From NCBI GenBank assembly GCA_902619825.1, contig CACNFT010000002.1, positions 62,001 through 126,000 on the forward strand: a DNA stretch of 64,000 bases, read 5' to 3'. The notes below the pieces were generated by a model, which saw nothing but the letters and a program-made list of their open reading frames with translations, was not told the DNA's origin and ran no database searches. This DNA comes from an uncultured Candidatus Actinomarina sp. Its GTDB lineage: Bacteria; Actinomycetota; Acidimicrobiia; Actinomarinales; Actinomarinaceae. Within the stretch, counting starts at the first letter, position 1; the number at the start of each line of letters is the position of its first letter. The position numbers and the translations under genes were made by a program. This document shows positions 24,121 through 33,456 of this stretch, piece by piece.

Positions 24121-24800
24121 ATGTAAAGGATTTAAAAAAATTTGAACAAAATATTGGATACTCATTTAAAGATATTGAACATTTAAAAATAGCTCTAACT
24201 CATAAGTCTTATATTGATGAAGATCCAACTTCAAAAACCAATCAAAGATATGAATTCATCGGTGATACCATACTTGATTTCGATTTATCAATATTTCTAT
24301 TTAACAATTATCCAAACTTAGATGAAGGCAGTCTTACAAAAATAAGATCTGGCGCTGTAGATCAAAATGCTCTCGTTGAACTTGGGAAGAAGATTGAGAT
24401 AGGTGATTACTTATTGTTAAGCAAAGCAGAAGATAGCACTGGTGGGAGAGATAAAAGTTCAATCATTGAGGATGCTGTTGAAGCGTTAATTGCTGCAATT
24501 TATTTTGATGGGGGACTAAAAGAAGTAAATAATTTTATTTCAAAATATATATATCCATTGATTGAAAATTTATCAAAAAATCCAGGAGAAAAAGACTACA
24601 AAACACGTCTTCAAGAACATTTTGCTAAAAAAGGTAAAAAAGTAAATTATGAAACTTTATCAAAGGGTCCAGATCATAACAAAGAATTTGAAGCTACTGT
24701 TTTTCTTGAAAATAAAGCCATAGGAAAAGGAACTGGAAAATCGAAGAAAAATGCAGAACAAATGGCTGCAAAGAATGCATTTTCTGATATTACGGAATAA
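24117..24800 (+). CDS. rnc: Ribonuclease III
   Basis: A 227-residue RNase III, which cleaves double-stranded RNA in rRNA and mRNA processing. The endonuclease signature appears as NQRYEFIGDTILDFDLS; the second catalytic region EDAVEALIAAIYFDGG is intact; residues 155-225 form the dsRNA-binding domain (KTRLQEHFAKKGKKVNY, then GTGKSKKNAEQMAAKNA). It is coupled to plsX. It could cut the long hairpins in front of rpsB and pnp in this window (inference). Confidence 0.96.
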   Translation: MNVKDLKKFEQNIGYSFKDIEHLKIALTHKSYIDEDPTSKTNQRYEFIGDTILDFDLSIFLFNNYPNLDEGSLTKIRSGAVDQNALVELGKKIEIGDYLLLSKAEDSTGGRDKSSIIEDAVEALIAAIYFDGGLKEVNNFISKYIYPLIENLSKNPGEKDYKTRLQEHFAKKGKKVNYETLSKGPDHNKEFEATVFLENKAIGKGTGKSKKNAEQMAAKNAFSDITE

Positions 24801-24868
24801 ATCTTTTTCTAATTTAAGCAAAAATATAAATATTTAGTATCCTTAAAGGTAACAACAGGGTTAAATAT

Positions 24869-27517
24869 ATGCACTTAAAATCAATAGTTGCGAGTGGATT
24901 CAAGTCATTTGCTGAAAAAACTACAATTAATTTATCTGAATACACAAACGTAATTGTGGGTCCTAATGGATCTGGAAAATCTAATATAGTTGACGCTATT
25001 TCTTGGGTATTAGGTAATCAAAGTCCGGGTTCTCTAAGAACAAACAAAATGGAAGATGTAATTTTTGCAGGAACAGAAAAACTTGGAGAAAAAGGTTTTG
25101 CTGAAGTATATTTAGTCTTTGACCTAGGCGATAATAACAATTTCAATTCAAGTGAAGTATCTATTGGAAGAAAATTATACAGAGATGGTACTTCTGAATA
25201 TTTCATGAATGGTCTAACTTGTAGGCTACTTGATATTCAAGAATTTCTAAATGATGTGGGTATAGGTAAGCAACAGCACATAATTATCTCTCAAGGCCAA
25301 ATCACAGAAATTCTGAATGCTAAGCCTGAAGACCATAGAATTACTATTGAAGAAGCATCTGGGATACTCCCATATAAATTAAAAAAAGACAAAGCTTTAA
25401 AAAGAATAGAATCTGGGGAAAAAGAAATTAAAAGAGCAAAAGATGTTCTTCGCGAGATAAAAAAACAGATTGATCCATTAAGAAAACAGGCTGAACAAGC
25501 TCAGCTTCATAAGGAATTGTCTGAAGTTTTAAAATTTAACAAAACAAAACTTAATATTATCCAATATAGAAATTTCAATAAAAAGTATGATGATATCAAA
25601 TCACAACTAGAAGAAGTAAACCGATTTATTAATGATCTTGAGTCTAAACTTGAAGTTTTCAAATTAAGCAAGAACAAACTTAGAAAAGATTTTGGAGAAA
25701 ATGTTTCTGTAAAATCTTTTCTTTCAAATGCAATTACTGAAGTAAACAAATACAGTGAAGAATTTAAGTCTATTTATCAAATTTCAACTGAAAGGCAATT
25801 GTCATTAGAAAGAATAAAAGAACAATCTACCAGCGAATTAAAAAGATACACAAATCAGATTTATCAAAACAACAACCAAATTTCACAATTGTCCAAACTA
25901 ATAATTGATAAAAAAGAAATTGCTACAGTTAACTCAAAAAAGATTGAAAGTTTGAATCTTGAAATTGAAGATGTAAAAAGTAAACAATCATCTAGTTTGG
26001 AAGTAAATGAAGCTTTACTTAAAAATGAGATTAAGTTCTTAAAGAATGATCTATCATCTAAAACCGACATACATGATAAATTTACAGACAATTTAAATAA
26101 TTGGATCAAAGATGAAAAAATTATTAATAAACACCTAATGAAGCATGATAAATTCCTTAATAGAAAAAAATTAAATTCTAGATCCTTTAATAAAGTAAAG
26201 ATTCATACAGATAGTTTGTTACATAGAGAGATTACAGATTTGAGTATTCAACAAGAAAATGCATTACTTAATAAAAATGAAATACAAAAAAGTCTTGATG
26301 AGAAACTTTCTTTAATTAGTGAATATAGCAATTCTGATAAATTTAAACAGACTTTAAAAGACAGGGAGGAATCATTACTTACCGAAAAGGAATATTTAGA
26401 AAATGAAACTTCATCAATAAATGAACAACTTATTTCATCTTCTGAAAAGATTAAATATCTTACAGATGAAAATAAAAACCTTTCTAACAAGGTCAAAGAA
26501 TTAAATTCAAATGATAATTCTGAGGAAATAAATAATTATGAAGTTATAAATTCAAAAGCTTCACAAGCTTATAAGATTTTAAATGAACTCTCTTCAAATT
26601 TATCAGAGAGAAATCAAAAACTAGATGAAAACTATAGTGACAATGATGAGCAAATAAATGAAATTGAAGAAAATCTTGAAGATGTTTCAAATAGTTTATT
26701 TAATTACAAAGATAAAAAAAGTGACTTAATGGTTAAAGAATCAGAATATATGTCACAAAGAGCTCTTTATTACTCAAATCTAACAAACATAAGTGGCTTA
26801 AGTATTGATCAAATCAATGAATATGAAACTGGAAATGAGTCAATAAATGATATTGATAATATTATTTCAAAAACTGAAAACCAACTGGATGAACTTGGTA
26901 CTGTAAATTACTTAGCCTCCGAAGATTTTGAATCTTTAAATACTAGATATGAAGATATATCAACAAACATAGAGGAATTGAATACAACTAAAAAAGAACT
27001 TTTAAAATATATAAGTGAAATCGAAGAAGAAATTAAATTTAGAATTGAGAACTCATTCAACACTATTTCTGTAAATTTTGAAGAAGTTTTTGAAAAGCTT
27101 TTCCCTGGTGGTAAGGGATCTTTAACATTAACAAACCCTGAAAACTTACTTGAATCAGGCATAGAAATAAGTGTTCAACCTAGAGGTAAGAAGGTGAAAA
27201 AATTGAGTTTACTTTCTGGAGGAGAACGATCATTAGCTGCGATTGCATTTTTATTCTCTGTATTTAAATCTTTCCCAAGTCCTTTTTACATACTAGATGA
27301 GGTTGAAGCTGCTTTAGATGACGCTAATTTACATAGAATGCTAAATTTACTTGAGTTCGTAAAGGAAGATGCACAGTTTTTAATTGTCACTCATCAGCAA
27401 CAAACTATGCAGGCCGGCGATGTTCTGTATGGAGTAACTATGCAACCAGGATCTGGCTCAAGAGTATTTACAAAAACTAAAAAAGATTTTGAAACTTTAA
27501 TTACGAAAGGGGAGTAA
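24869..27517 (+). CDS. smc: SMC-family chromosome segregation ATPase without a visible hinge
   Basis: An 882-residue SMC protein. The N-terminal head has VASGFKSFAEKT and Walker A GPNGSGKS (31-38); EASGILPYKLKKDKAL is the Smc-type head exit. The C-terminal head has the signature LSGGERS (782-788), Walker B YILDEVEAALDD (807-818) and VTHQQQTM. Bacterial Smc is normally about 1150-1200 residues with a globular hinge halfway. Here residues 170-750 are charged coiled-coil-type sequence throughout, and I see no Gly-rich hinge fold; the midpoint near residues 430-445 is only a basic stretch (NRKKLNSRS). Position after rnc is that of smc. SbcC/RecN do not fit the head sequences. Confidence 0.9.
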   Translation: MHLKSIVASGFKSFAEKTTINLSEYTNVIVGPNGSGKSNIVDAISWVLGNQSPGSLRTNKMEDVIFAGTEKLGEKGFAEVYLVFDLGDNNNFNSSEVSIGRKLYRDGTSEYFMNGLTCRLLDIQEFLNDVGIGKQQHIIISQGQITEILNAKPEDHRITIEEASGILPYKLKKDKALKRIESGEKEIKRAKDVLREIKKQIDPLRKQAEQAQLHKELSEVLKFNKTKLNIIQYRNFNKKYDDIKSQLEEVNRFINDLESKLEVFKLSKNKLRKDFGENVSVKSFLSNAITEVNKYSEEFKSIYQISTERQLSLERIKEQSTSELKRYTNQIYQNNNQISQLSKLIIDKKEIATVNSKKIESLNLEIEDVKSKQSSSLEVNEALLKNEIKFLKNDLSSKTDIHDKFTDNLNNWIKDEKIINKHLMKHDKFLNRKKLNSRSFNKVKIHTDSLLHREITDLSIQQENALLNKNEIQKSLDEKLSLISEYSNSDKFKQTLKDREESLLTEKEYLENETSSINEQLISSSEKIKYLTDENKNLSNKVKELNSNDNSEEINNYEVINSKASQAYKILNELSSNLSERNQKLDENYSDNDEQINEIEENLEDVSNSLFNYKDKKSDLMVKESEYMSQRALYYSNLTNISGLSIDQINEYETGNESINDIDNIISKTENQLDELGTVNYLASEDFESLNTRYEDISTNIEELNTTKKELLKYISEIEEEIKFRIENSFNTISVNFEEVFEKLFPGGKGSLTLTNPENLLESGIEISVQPRGKKVKKLSLLSGGERSLAAIAFLFSVFKSFPSPFYILDEVEAALDDANLHRMLNLLEFVKEDAQFLIVTHQQQTMQAGDVLYGVTMQPGSGSRVFTKTKKDFETLITKGE

Positions 27518-27907
27518 TTGTCTTCTAACGATCAAAAATTAGCAGACTTAGCAAAAGAGATAGCTAAAAAAGCCTATGCACCATACTCTAATTTTCGGGT
27601 AGGCGCGGCTTTAATTACTGACTCTGGAAACATATATACAGGCTGTAATATTGAAAATGCTTCATATCCTGCAACAGTATGTGGTGAAGATGTAGCAATC
27701 TTGAAAGCTATATCAGAAGGTGAGACAAAGATCGATACAATTGCAGTTGCATGTATTGATGCAAAAAGCGAGACAGCAATATTTCCTTGTGGAATTTCAA
27801 GACAGAGGATGTCAGAATTCAATACTGAATATGTAATCGTCGTAAATGATAATGACTTTCAAAAATATAAGTTTGAAGAGGTATTACCTTTTGACTTTAA
27901 GTTTTAA
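27518..27907 (+). CDS. cdd: Cytidine deaminase-family protein with an altered zinc site
   Basis: A 129-residue tetrameric-type cytidine deaminase. YAPYSNFRVGAAL, GCNIENASYP and the catalytic VCGED (Cys55, Glu57) are seen. The second zinc motif, normally PCGxCRQ, reads PCGISRQ, so the third ligand Cys is Ser94; Asp also replaces the usual Arg after the Glu. The start is TTG, directly after the smc stop codon in the same frame; there is no other start before the conserved core, and GGGGAG lies just upstream. With punA, deoB and upp on the other strand it belongs to nucleoside salvage. Activity may be reduced or changed. Confidence 0.85.
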   Translation: MSSNDQKLADLAKEIAKKAYAPYSNFRVGAALITDSGNIYTGCNIENASYPATVCGEDVAILKAISEGETKIDTIAVACIDAKSETAIFPCGISRQRMSEFNTEYVIVVNDNDFQKYKFEEVLPFDFKF

Positions 27908-27908
27908 A

Positions 27909-28829
27909 TTATAAATTTTCAGTAATTTTTGGAACAATAGACAAAGTATCTGCGACTATTCCAAGATCAGAAATTTGGAATATAGGAGCTTCTTCATCCT
28001 TATTAATTGCAATAATATATTTTGAGTCTTTCATTCCAACTTGATGTTGGGTAGCTCCTGAAATACCTAATGCAATATAAACATCAGGTTTGACAGTTTT
28101 ACCAGTTTGACCAACTTGTTGTGAATATGGCATCCAACCTGCATCAACTATGGCTCTTGTACCTCCAATTGCTGCATTAAGCTTACTTGCTAGATCTTCT
28201 ACTAGAGATAAGTTTGAGCTATCAACCATTCCTCTTCCAGCAGATACAACTATTTTTGAATCTTCTAGCTGAGGACCGGTTTTCTCTTCAATAAATATAT
28301 CAAATACCTCAGGATCTTCAGAATTGATTTCAATCGTCTCATAATTTGTGTTGCTAAGTTCTACTTGAACCTCTTCAAAAGATTTAGGTCTTATTAAAAG
28401 AAACTTTTTATCTGAAGTAATTTTTGAATTATATTCACTTTCTCCACCGTTTATTGAATTAGAAGTTATAACATTGCCTTCCTCAATCGAGAAGTTAATA
28501 ACATTTGACACTTGACTGGAACTAAAATCAACAGACAAAAATGCTATTAGATCTCTACCAACATAAGTTGATGGAGCCATAATAAGTGAAATGGATTGTT
28601 CATCAACCATCGTTTTTAAAGTGTTTGCAACTGACCCAAGACTCAATTGCGTTTCATTACATTTTAAATATGTGTTTTTGAAACTCTCAGATCCGATGTT
28701 AGGTGATTCCTCTGTTCCCACTGTTGCAACTTCAAACTCTAGTCCTAATTCTTGTGATTTTGCAATGATTTCCAAAGTTCCACTTGAAAGCTTACCTTCT
28801 ACTACTTCACCAATAATTAATGTTTTCAT
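27909..28829 (-). CDS. etfA: Electron transfer flavoprotein alpha subunit
   Basis: A 306-residue EtfA, the FAD-binding subunit that takes electrons from acyl-CoA dehydrogenases and passes them to the quinone pool. The C-terminal FAD domain signature GRGMVDSSNLSLVEDLA, then VGQTGKTVKPDVYIALGISGATQH, is complete. It overlaps etfB by four bases. The gene product would serve the acyl-CoA dehydrogenase at 3338. Its end is one base from the end of the opposing cdd gene. Confidence 0.95.
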   Translation of the reverse strand: MKTLIIGEVVEGKLSSGTLEIIAKSQELGLEFEVATVGTEESPNIGSESFKNTYLKCNETQLSLGSVANTLKTMVDEQSISLIMAPSTYVGRDLIAFLSVDFSSSQVSNVINFSIEEGNVITSNSINGGESEYNSKITSDKKFLLIRPKSFEEVQVELSNTNYETIEINSEDPEVFDIFIEEKTGPQLEDSKIVVSAGRGMVDSSNLSLVEDLASKLNAAIGGTRAIVDAGWMPYSQQVGQTGKTVKPDVYIALGISGATQHQVGMKDSKYIIAINKDEEAPIFQISDLGIVADTLSIVPKITENL

Positions 28830-29575
28830 ATAGCTTTTAATTCCTTAAGTTTGTCTATTATTACTTGAAAGCCTTCGCCCTCATCTACTATTTTTTCACC
28901 TTGTTTTGTTGTTGAGACATCTTTAATGTCTATAAATTCAATATTCTGAACAGCACTAAATTCGATATCGCTAAGTGATATTTTTTCAACTGGTTTAGAT
29001 TTTGCCGCCATAATGTCTTTAAAGTTTGGATATCTTGGCTCTACACCTCCAGCTGTAACTGATAGGACACAATTTGATGGCATTTGAACTTTTTCTGAAC
29101 CTGTTGATGTCTGTCTAGTAAGAGAAACAGTATCTGCTATATCTACTGCTTTTATATATGAGATACATGGCAATCCAAGCATTCTTGATACTTGTTGTGG
29201 AATTACACCTGAATATCCATCTGTTGATTCAGTACCAAAAATTGTAATATCAGCTTCAACTTTTTTGGAAAGTTCACTTAGGACATTTGCTGTCATTAAT
29301 GAATTTGATCCTGAAAGAGAATCATCCTCTAAAACTAGTGCTTTGTCTGGGCCCATTTGTAAAGCTTGCTGTATACCCTTTTCTGTACCCATTTTTCCCA
29401 TAGAAATAACAGTTACTTCTGCGTCAAATTTTTCTTTTAACTGTAACGCGACTTCAATACCATATCTGTCTGTATCATCTAATACTTGTTCATCCGGCCT
29501 ACTTACAAGACCTTCCGAATATGTAATATCTAAAGCGGGATCTGGAATTTGTTTTGCACAGACTGCTATTTTCAT
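28826..29575 (-). CDS. etfB: Electron transfer flavoprotein beta subunit
   Basis: A 249-residue EtfB, partner of EtfA, binding AMP in a Rossmann-like fold. The start KIAVCAKQIPDPA, the DRYGIEVALQLKEKF segment and the family motif GVEPRYPNFKDIMAAKSKP are intact. The usual bacterial order etfB-etfA is kept, with ATGA coupling. Whether the pair is of the bifurcating type cannot be told from these motifs; the simple respiratory type is assumed because the neighbouring genes are aerobic salvage genes. Confidence 0.95.
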   Translation of the reverse strand: MKIAVCAKQIPDPALDITYSEGLVSRPDEQVLDDTDRYGIEVALQLKEKFDAEVTVISMGKMGTEKGIQQALQMGPDKALVLEDDSLSGSNSLMTANVLSELSKKVEADITIFGTESTDGYSGVIPQQVSRMLGLPCISYIKAVDIADTVSLTRQTSTGSEKVQMPSNCVLSVTAGGVEPRYPNFKDIMAAKSKPVEKISLSDIEFSAVQNIEFIDIKDVSTTKQGEKIVDEGEGFQVIIDKLKELKAI

Positions 29576-29599
29576 ATTTTCTATTTTAATATTACAAAT

Positions 29600-30439
29600 T
29601 TAAATAGCTAAATTAATTTGACCTAAAAAACTTCTCATAAAATTTTGAAATGTTTTTGAGGTTTTATCTGCAATTTCTATTACTTCTTCATGAGATAATG
29701 GTGAATCAGAAATGCCTGCTGCTAAGTTGGTGACCAATGAAAAAGCAGTAACATCAATTCCAGAATGTTTTGCGACTATTGCTTCTGGAACAGTGGACAT
29801 TCCAACTAAATCAGCACCAATAGTTTTTGCAAAATTAACTTCCGAAGGAGTTTCATAAGTTGGTCCAGTAAACCAAGCATAAACACCCTCCTTGTATTCA
29901 AAATATTCTTTAGAAATTTCTTTTGCTAATGCTCTAAACTTCGAATTATAAACTTCTGTCATATCAGGAAATCTTGGTCCAAATTCATCTAAATTTTTAC
30001 CTATTAAAGGGTTATTGCCCGTTAAATTTATATGATCTTTAATTGCAACTATGTCTCCTGGTGAGTAATTAGCATTAATACCACCTGCTGCATTAGTTAC
30101 AATTAGATTTTTAATTCCTAAAGTAGCTAAGACTCTAGTGGGTAATACAAGGTCATGAATGTCATAACCCTCGTAATAATGTGCCCTACCAGATAATATT
30201 GCGGTTATTTTATCTTCAACTTCTACAAAGGTCAGAGTTCCAGAATGCCCTTGTACGGCTGGTTTTATAAAGTTTGGTATTTCCGAATAATCAAAAGTTG
30301 CAATTGGATCAAAGCTATTTTCAAAGCCTCCCATACCTGAGCCTAAAATAATTGCAGACGAAACCTCTGAATTAAAGTTTTCTTTCAGATAATTACTTGC
30401 TTCATTAATTTTATCTAACATTTTGTTTCTATCAGTCAT
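29600..30439 (-). CDS. punA: Purine nucleoside phosphorylase (trimeric type)
   Basis: A 279-residue trimeric PNP that splits guanosine/inosine and phosphate into base and (deoxy)ribose 1-phosphate. ILGSGMGG binds phosphate, GHSGTL and GRAHYYEGY follow, VTNAAGGIN is the central signature, GPTYETPSEV and MSTVPEA shape the purine site. It overlaps deoB by four bases, and deoB acts on its product. MTAP enzymes share the fold but differ in the SxxPE region, so guanosine/inosine is more likely. Confidence 0.93.
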   Translation of the reverse strand: MTDRNKMLDKINEASNYLKENFNSEVSSAIILGSGMGGFENSFDPIATFDYSEIPNFIKPAVQGHSGTLTFVEVEDKITAILSGRAHYYEGYDIHDLVLPTRVLATLGIKNLIVTNAAGGINANYSPGDIVAIKDHINLTGNNPLIGKNLDEFGPRFPDMTEVYNSKFRALAKEISKEYFEYKEGVYAWFTGPTYETPSEVNFAKTIGADLVGMSTVPEAIVAKHSGIDVTAFSLVTNLAAGISDSPLSHEEVIEIADKTSKTFQNFMRSFLGQINLAI

Positions 30440-31593
30440 GATAAATGATTGGCACTGCTTTTACCTGGAAATATATTTTCGATTTCATAAATATCTGAAA
30501 TAGTTGAAGCAATATCTGAAAAAGTATTACCTTCACCAATATATTTCGGATTTAGATTCTTTTTGTAAATAACAAAAGGTACATACTCTCTAGAATGATC
30601 AGTTTTACCATCAGTTGGGTCAGTACCATGATCACCAGTAATAATAATTATATCATCATCATTCAAGACACTCATTAGCTTATCTAAACCATCATCAATA
30701 ATTTTTAAACCTTCATAATATCCTGCTGGATCTTCTCTATGTCCGTAAAGCATGTCTAGGTCAACTAAGTTAATAAAATAAAAATCATAACTGTTATCTT
30801 CATATTCATTAATCAATATTTCTAAACCATTTTTATCACCTTCTGTGTGAATTGAATTACTGAGAAATTCATCACCAAATAAATCAGAAATTTTTCCAAT
30901 TCCCAGAGAATTTTTTCCATATTTAAATAATTGGCTAAGAATTGTTTCTCCTGGGGGAGTAATTCCAAAGTCTTTTCTATCGTAAGTTCTTTGAAAATTA
31001 TCTTTCTCACCAATAAATGGTCTAGCGATTACTCTGCCAATATTGTATTCGTTACAATATTCTCTTGATATCTTGCAAATTTTATAAAGCTCATTTACTG
31101 GGAGAATATCTTCATGAGCTGCTATTTGAAAAACTGAATCACCTGACGTGTAAAGAATTAATTTTCCGCTTCTAAGATGTTCTTCACCAAGTTCATTAAT
31201 TATTTCTGTTCCAGATGCATGATAATTTCCTATAAATTCGTATCCTGATTCTGAAGATATTTTATCAATTAATTCTCTTGGAAAACCTTTTGGAAATACT
31301 GAAAAATCTTTTTGTGTTATTAATCCACCAATTTCCCAATGCCCAGTAGTTGAATCATTTCCTTTTGATGACTCTGCAAGCTTTCCTACAATAGAGCAAG
31401 TTACTTCATCTTTGAGTCCGTTTATATTAGTGATTGCTCCAAAACCAAGCTTTTCAAAAGTAGGTAGATCAAGCTGACCATTTGCTTTTGCTACATTACC
31501 AAAAGTATTTGCGCCTATGTCACCATAATTCTCAGCATCTGGAGCTTCACCAACACCTAGGGAATCTATTACAATCAAAATGCATTTAGACAT
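30436..31593 (-). CDS. deoB: Phosphopentomutase
   Basis: A 385-residue DeoB of the alkaline-phosphatase superfamily, which interconverts (deoxy)ribose 1- and 5-phosphate. The metal-binding Asp in VIDSLGVGEAPDA, the phosphothreonine region in KGNDSTTGHWEI, DLDMLYGHREDP and TGDHGTDPT are seen. The usual Thr of the GNDTTTGHWE loop is Ser here, leaving a following Thr pair, so the acceptor residue should be assigned with care. It lies between upp and punA with a five-base gap and a four-base overlap. Confidence 0.94.
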   Translation of the reverse strand: MSKCILIVIDSLGVGEAPDAENYGDIGANTFGNVAKANGQLDLPTFEKLGFGAITNINGLKDEVTCSIVGKLAESSKGNDSTTGHWEIGGLITQKDFSVFPKGFPRELIDKISSESGYEFIGNYHASGTEIINELGEEHLRSGKLILYTSGDSVFQIAAHEDILPVNELYKICKISREYCNEYNIGRVIARPFIGEKDNFQRTYDRKDFGITPPGETILSQLFKYGKNSLGIGKISDLFGDEFLSNSIHTEGDKNGLEILINEYEDNSYDFYFINLVDLDMLYGHREDPAGYYEGLKIIDDGLDKLMSVLNDDDIIIITGDHGTDPTDGKTDHSREYVPFVIYKKNLNPKYIGEGNTFSDIASTISDIYEIENIFPGKSSANHLS

Positions 31594-31598
31594 TATTT

Positions 31599-32219
31599 TT
31601 AAGTTGTTCCAAATAGCCTATCGCCCATGTCCCCAAGACCAGGAACAATGTACCAGTTATCATCTAATTTTTCATCTATTGAAGCAGTTACTAGCGTAAT
31701 GTCAGGATGGTTTTCCTTGATTTTGTTTATGCCTTCTGGTGCTGAGATTACTGTTAAGGCATGAATATTTTTAGGATTATATTTTTTTACAGTTTCTATG
31801 GCGAACGATAATGAACCTCCAGTTGCTAACATTGGCTCTAAGATAAATACATTTTTATCGACTAAATCAGGAAGTTTTTCATAATAATTTTCTGGTTGAG
31901 CTGTTTCTTCATTTCTTTGAACTCCGATATAACCAAATGAGATATTTGGTATTAATTGTTGTACGCCATCCATAAGTCCAAGACCAGCTCTTAAAACAGA
32001 AATGGCAACCGAATTATTCTCAATTTGTACACCTTTAGTCTTTGTAAGTGGTGTATCTATTTCTTTTGAAAGAGTAGTGAGATGTTTTGTAGCTTCAACG
32101 ACTAAAAAATAAGAAAGTTTTGATGCAGAATCTCTAAATGTATCAAAATCTGTATTTTTGTCTCTTAAATTAGTTAGGTAATGATCTTTAAGAGGATGTG
32201 AAATTTCTATTAATTCCAT
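31599..32219 (-). CDS. upp: Uracil phosphoribosyltransferase
   Basis: A 206-residue Upp that makes UMP from uracil and PRPP. The start HPLKDHYLTNLRDKNTD, the PRPP loop in FILEPMLATGGSLSFAI and the uracil-binding end YIVPGLGDMGDRLFG are family signatures. It is the first gene of the salvage group upp-deoB-punA-etfB-etfA on the minus strand and is divergent from rpsP across 124 bases. Confidence 0.96.
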   Translation of the reverse strand: MELIEISHPLKDHYLTNLRDKNTDFDTFRDSASKLSYFLVVEATKHLTTLSKEIDTPLTKTKGVQIENNSVAISVLRAGLGLMDGVQQLIPNISFGYIGVQRNEETAQPENYYEKLPDLVDKNVFILEPMLATGGSLSFAIETVKKYNPKNIHALTVISAPEGINKIKENHPDITLVTASIDEKLDDNWYIVPGLGDMGDRLFGTT

Positions 32220-32309
32220 ATTTCTTAGGGTACATTAAATAATTTATCTTTACTAGCACTAATTATTTATAGTAAATATAATTCATAAGTCATTAAGTTA
32301 AATGTTAAC

Positions 32310-32339
32310 TAATATAGTTAATTGCTAATAGATAAGGAT
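32310..32339 (+). promoter_or_regulatory. Possible promoter and ribosome-binding site of rpsP
   Basis: TAATAT (32310-32315) could be the -10 box and AAGGAT (32334-32339) is a Shine-Dalgarno sequence four bases before the ATG. Just upstream, AGTTAA (32296-32301) and TTAACT (32305-32310) form a short dyad, repeated as AGTTAA at 32316. No clear -35 box is seen. Confidence 0.3.
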
Positions 32340-32343
32340 TTAA

Positions 32344-32745
32344 ATGCCAGTAAAAATAAGGCTAGCCCAGAGAGGTAAAAAAAAGAATAGAACTTTTAGA
32401 GTTATTGTTGCTGATTCAAGGTCTCCTAGAGATGGAAAATTCATAGAAGATCTTGGATTTTATAATCCACAAGATAATCCCTCATCAGTTGAAATTGATG
32501 TAGAAAAAGCTGTGTCATGGTTAGAAAAAGGCGCTCAACCTTCAGAAAGAGCACAGAAGATATTGGAGATATCGGGAGCATGGGCACAGTGGAGATCCTC
32601 AAAGGGTGAAGTTGTATCCATTCCCACACCTCCAGAACCAAAAATAAAAAGTAGCTCAAAAGCACACAACAAGAAAAATGAAGATCAAGCTGATGATACT
32701 AATGAAGAATCCGCTGAAGAAGAAAATAAAGGCGAAGAAGAATGA
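32344..32745 (+). CDS. rpsP: 30S ribosomal protein S16
   Basis: A 133-residue S16, about 45 residues longer than the E. coli protein. The core starts PVKIRLAQRGKKKNRTFRVIVADSRSPRDG, with GFYNP and the later GAQPSERA block. The tail from about residue 99 is charged and acidic (NEESAEEENKGEEE), as in many actinobacterial S16 proteins. It is the first gene of rpsP-khpA-rimM, overlapping khpA by four bases. Confidence 0.96.
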   Translation: MPVKIRLAQRGKKKNRTFRVIVADSRSPRDGKFIEDLGFYNPQDNPSSVEIDVEKAVSWLEKGAQPSERAQKILEISGAWAQWRSSKGEVVSIPTPPEPKIKSSSKAHNKKNEDQADDTNEESAEEENKGEEE

Positions 32746-32996
32746 GTGATACTGGAAAAATAGTCAGAAACGTTGTTGAATATATAATTTCACAAATTGT
32801 AGAAGATGAAAAATCTGTAAAAGTAGATATCTCATCTTCAGATGATGAGAACGTTGCTATTGAAGTAAGAACCGCTCCTAGTGACATGGGAAGAGTCATT
32901 GGAAAACGTGGTAGAGTTGCACGTGCAATCAGGACTGTAGCACAGGCTGCTGCAGACGAAGAAGGTCTTCAATCAACTGTTGAATTTATTGACTGA
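32742..32996 (+). CDS. khpA: KH-domain RNA-binding protein KhpA
   Basis: An 84-residue single KH-domain protein. The GxxG loop is in MGRVIGKRGRVARAIRT. KhpA forms dimers or pairs with KhpB and binds many RNAs, acting in ribosome assembly and cell-size control. Its place between rpsP and rimM is conserved in Gram-positive bacteria. It overlaps rpsP by four bases and rimM by 17. Confidence 0.94.
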   Translation: MSDTGKIVRNVVEYIISQIVEDEKSVKVDISSSDDENVAIEVRTAPSDMGRVIGKRGRVARAIRTVAQAAADEEGLQSTVEFID

Positions 32997-33456
32997 AAAT
33001 AGATCATATTTAATTGGAAAATTAGGTAAACCTCACGGTCTTCAAGGTTATCAATATATAAATATTGACAAATATTTTAGAGATATAAAAATGAATGATG
33101 TTTCAGTCGTTATAGATAATAATTCCTTAGTAATCGAAGACTTTAAATCACATCTTAAAGATAGAAATTTAATTAAATTTAAACACATCAACTCAATTGA
33201 TGAAGCTGAAAATAATAGAAACTTTGACGTCTACATAGTTGATAAATACAGAACTTTAAAAAATAAAGAACTCCTACCGTGGCCAGGATTTTTTATTAAT
33301 TATGATTTATCAAATGAAGTTATATTGCTGGATTACTTTTATTCTTCAAATTTAATTCTTTGTAATATTAAAAAAAATGATGAGGTATACGTTGTATCTT
33401 ATGACAAAGATAATTTTTTTTATGAAGATGGTAATCTTTATTTAACTATTAATTAA
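32980..33456 (+). CDS. rimM: Ribosome maturation factor RimM (divergent)
   Basis: A 158-residue protein with the RimM N-terminal signature IGKLGKPHGLQGYQYI and a PRC-barrel-like second half (LPWPGFFINYDL, matching the place of the usual LPxDEFYxxDL). RimM assists 30S head assembly by binding S19. The sequence is divergent and slightly short. No ATG is available: translation must start at TTG 32980 or TTG 32989, the latter overlapping the khpA stop. trmD, which normally follows, is 6 kb away. The 3' end overlaps the opposing puuD gene. Confidence 0.82.
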   Translation: MNLLTENRSYLIGKLGKPHGLQGYQYINIDKYFRDIKMNDVSVVIDNNSLVIEDFKSHLKDRNLIKFKHINSIDEAENNRNFDVYIVDKYRTLKNKELLPWPGFFINYDLSNEVILLDYFYSSNLILCNIKKNDEVYVVSYDKDNFFYEDGNLYLTIN

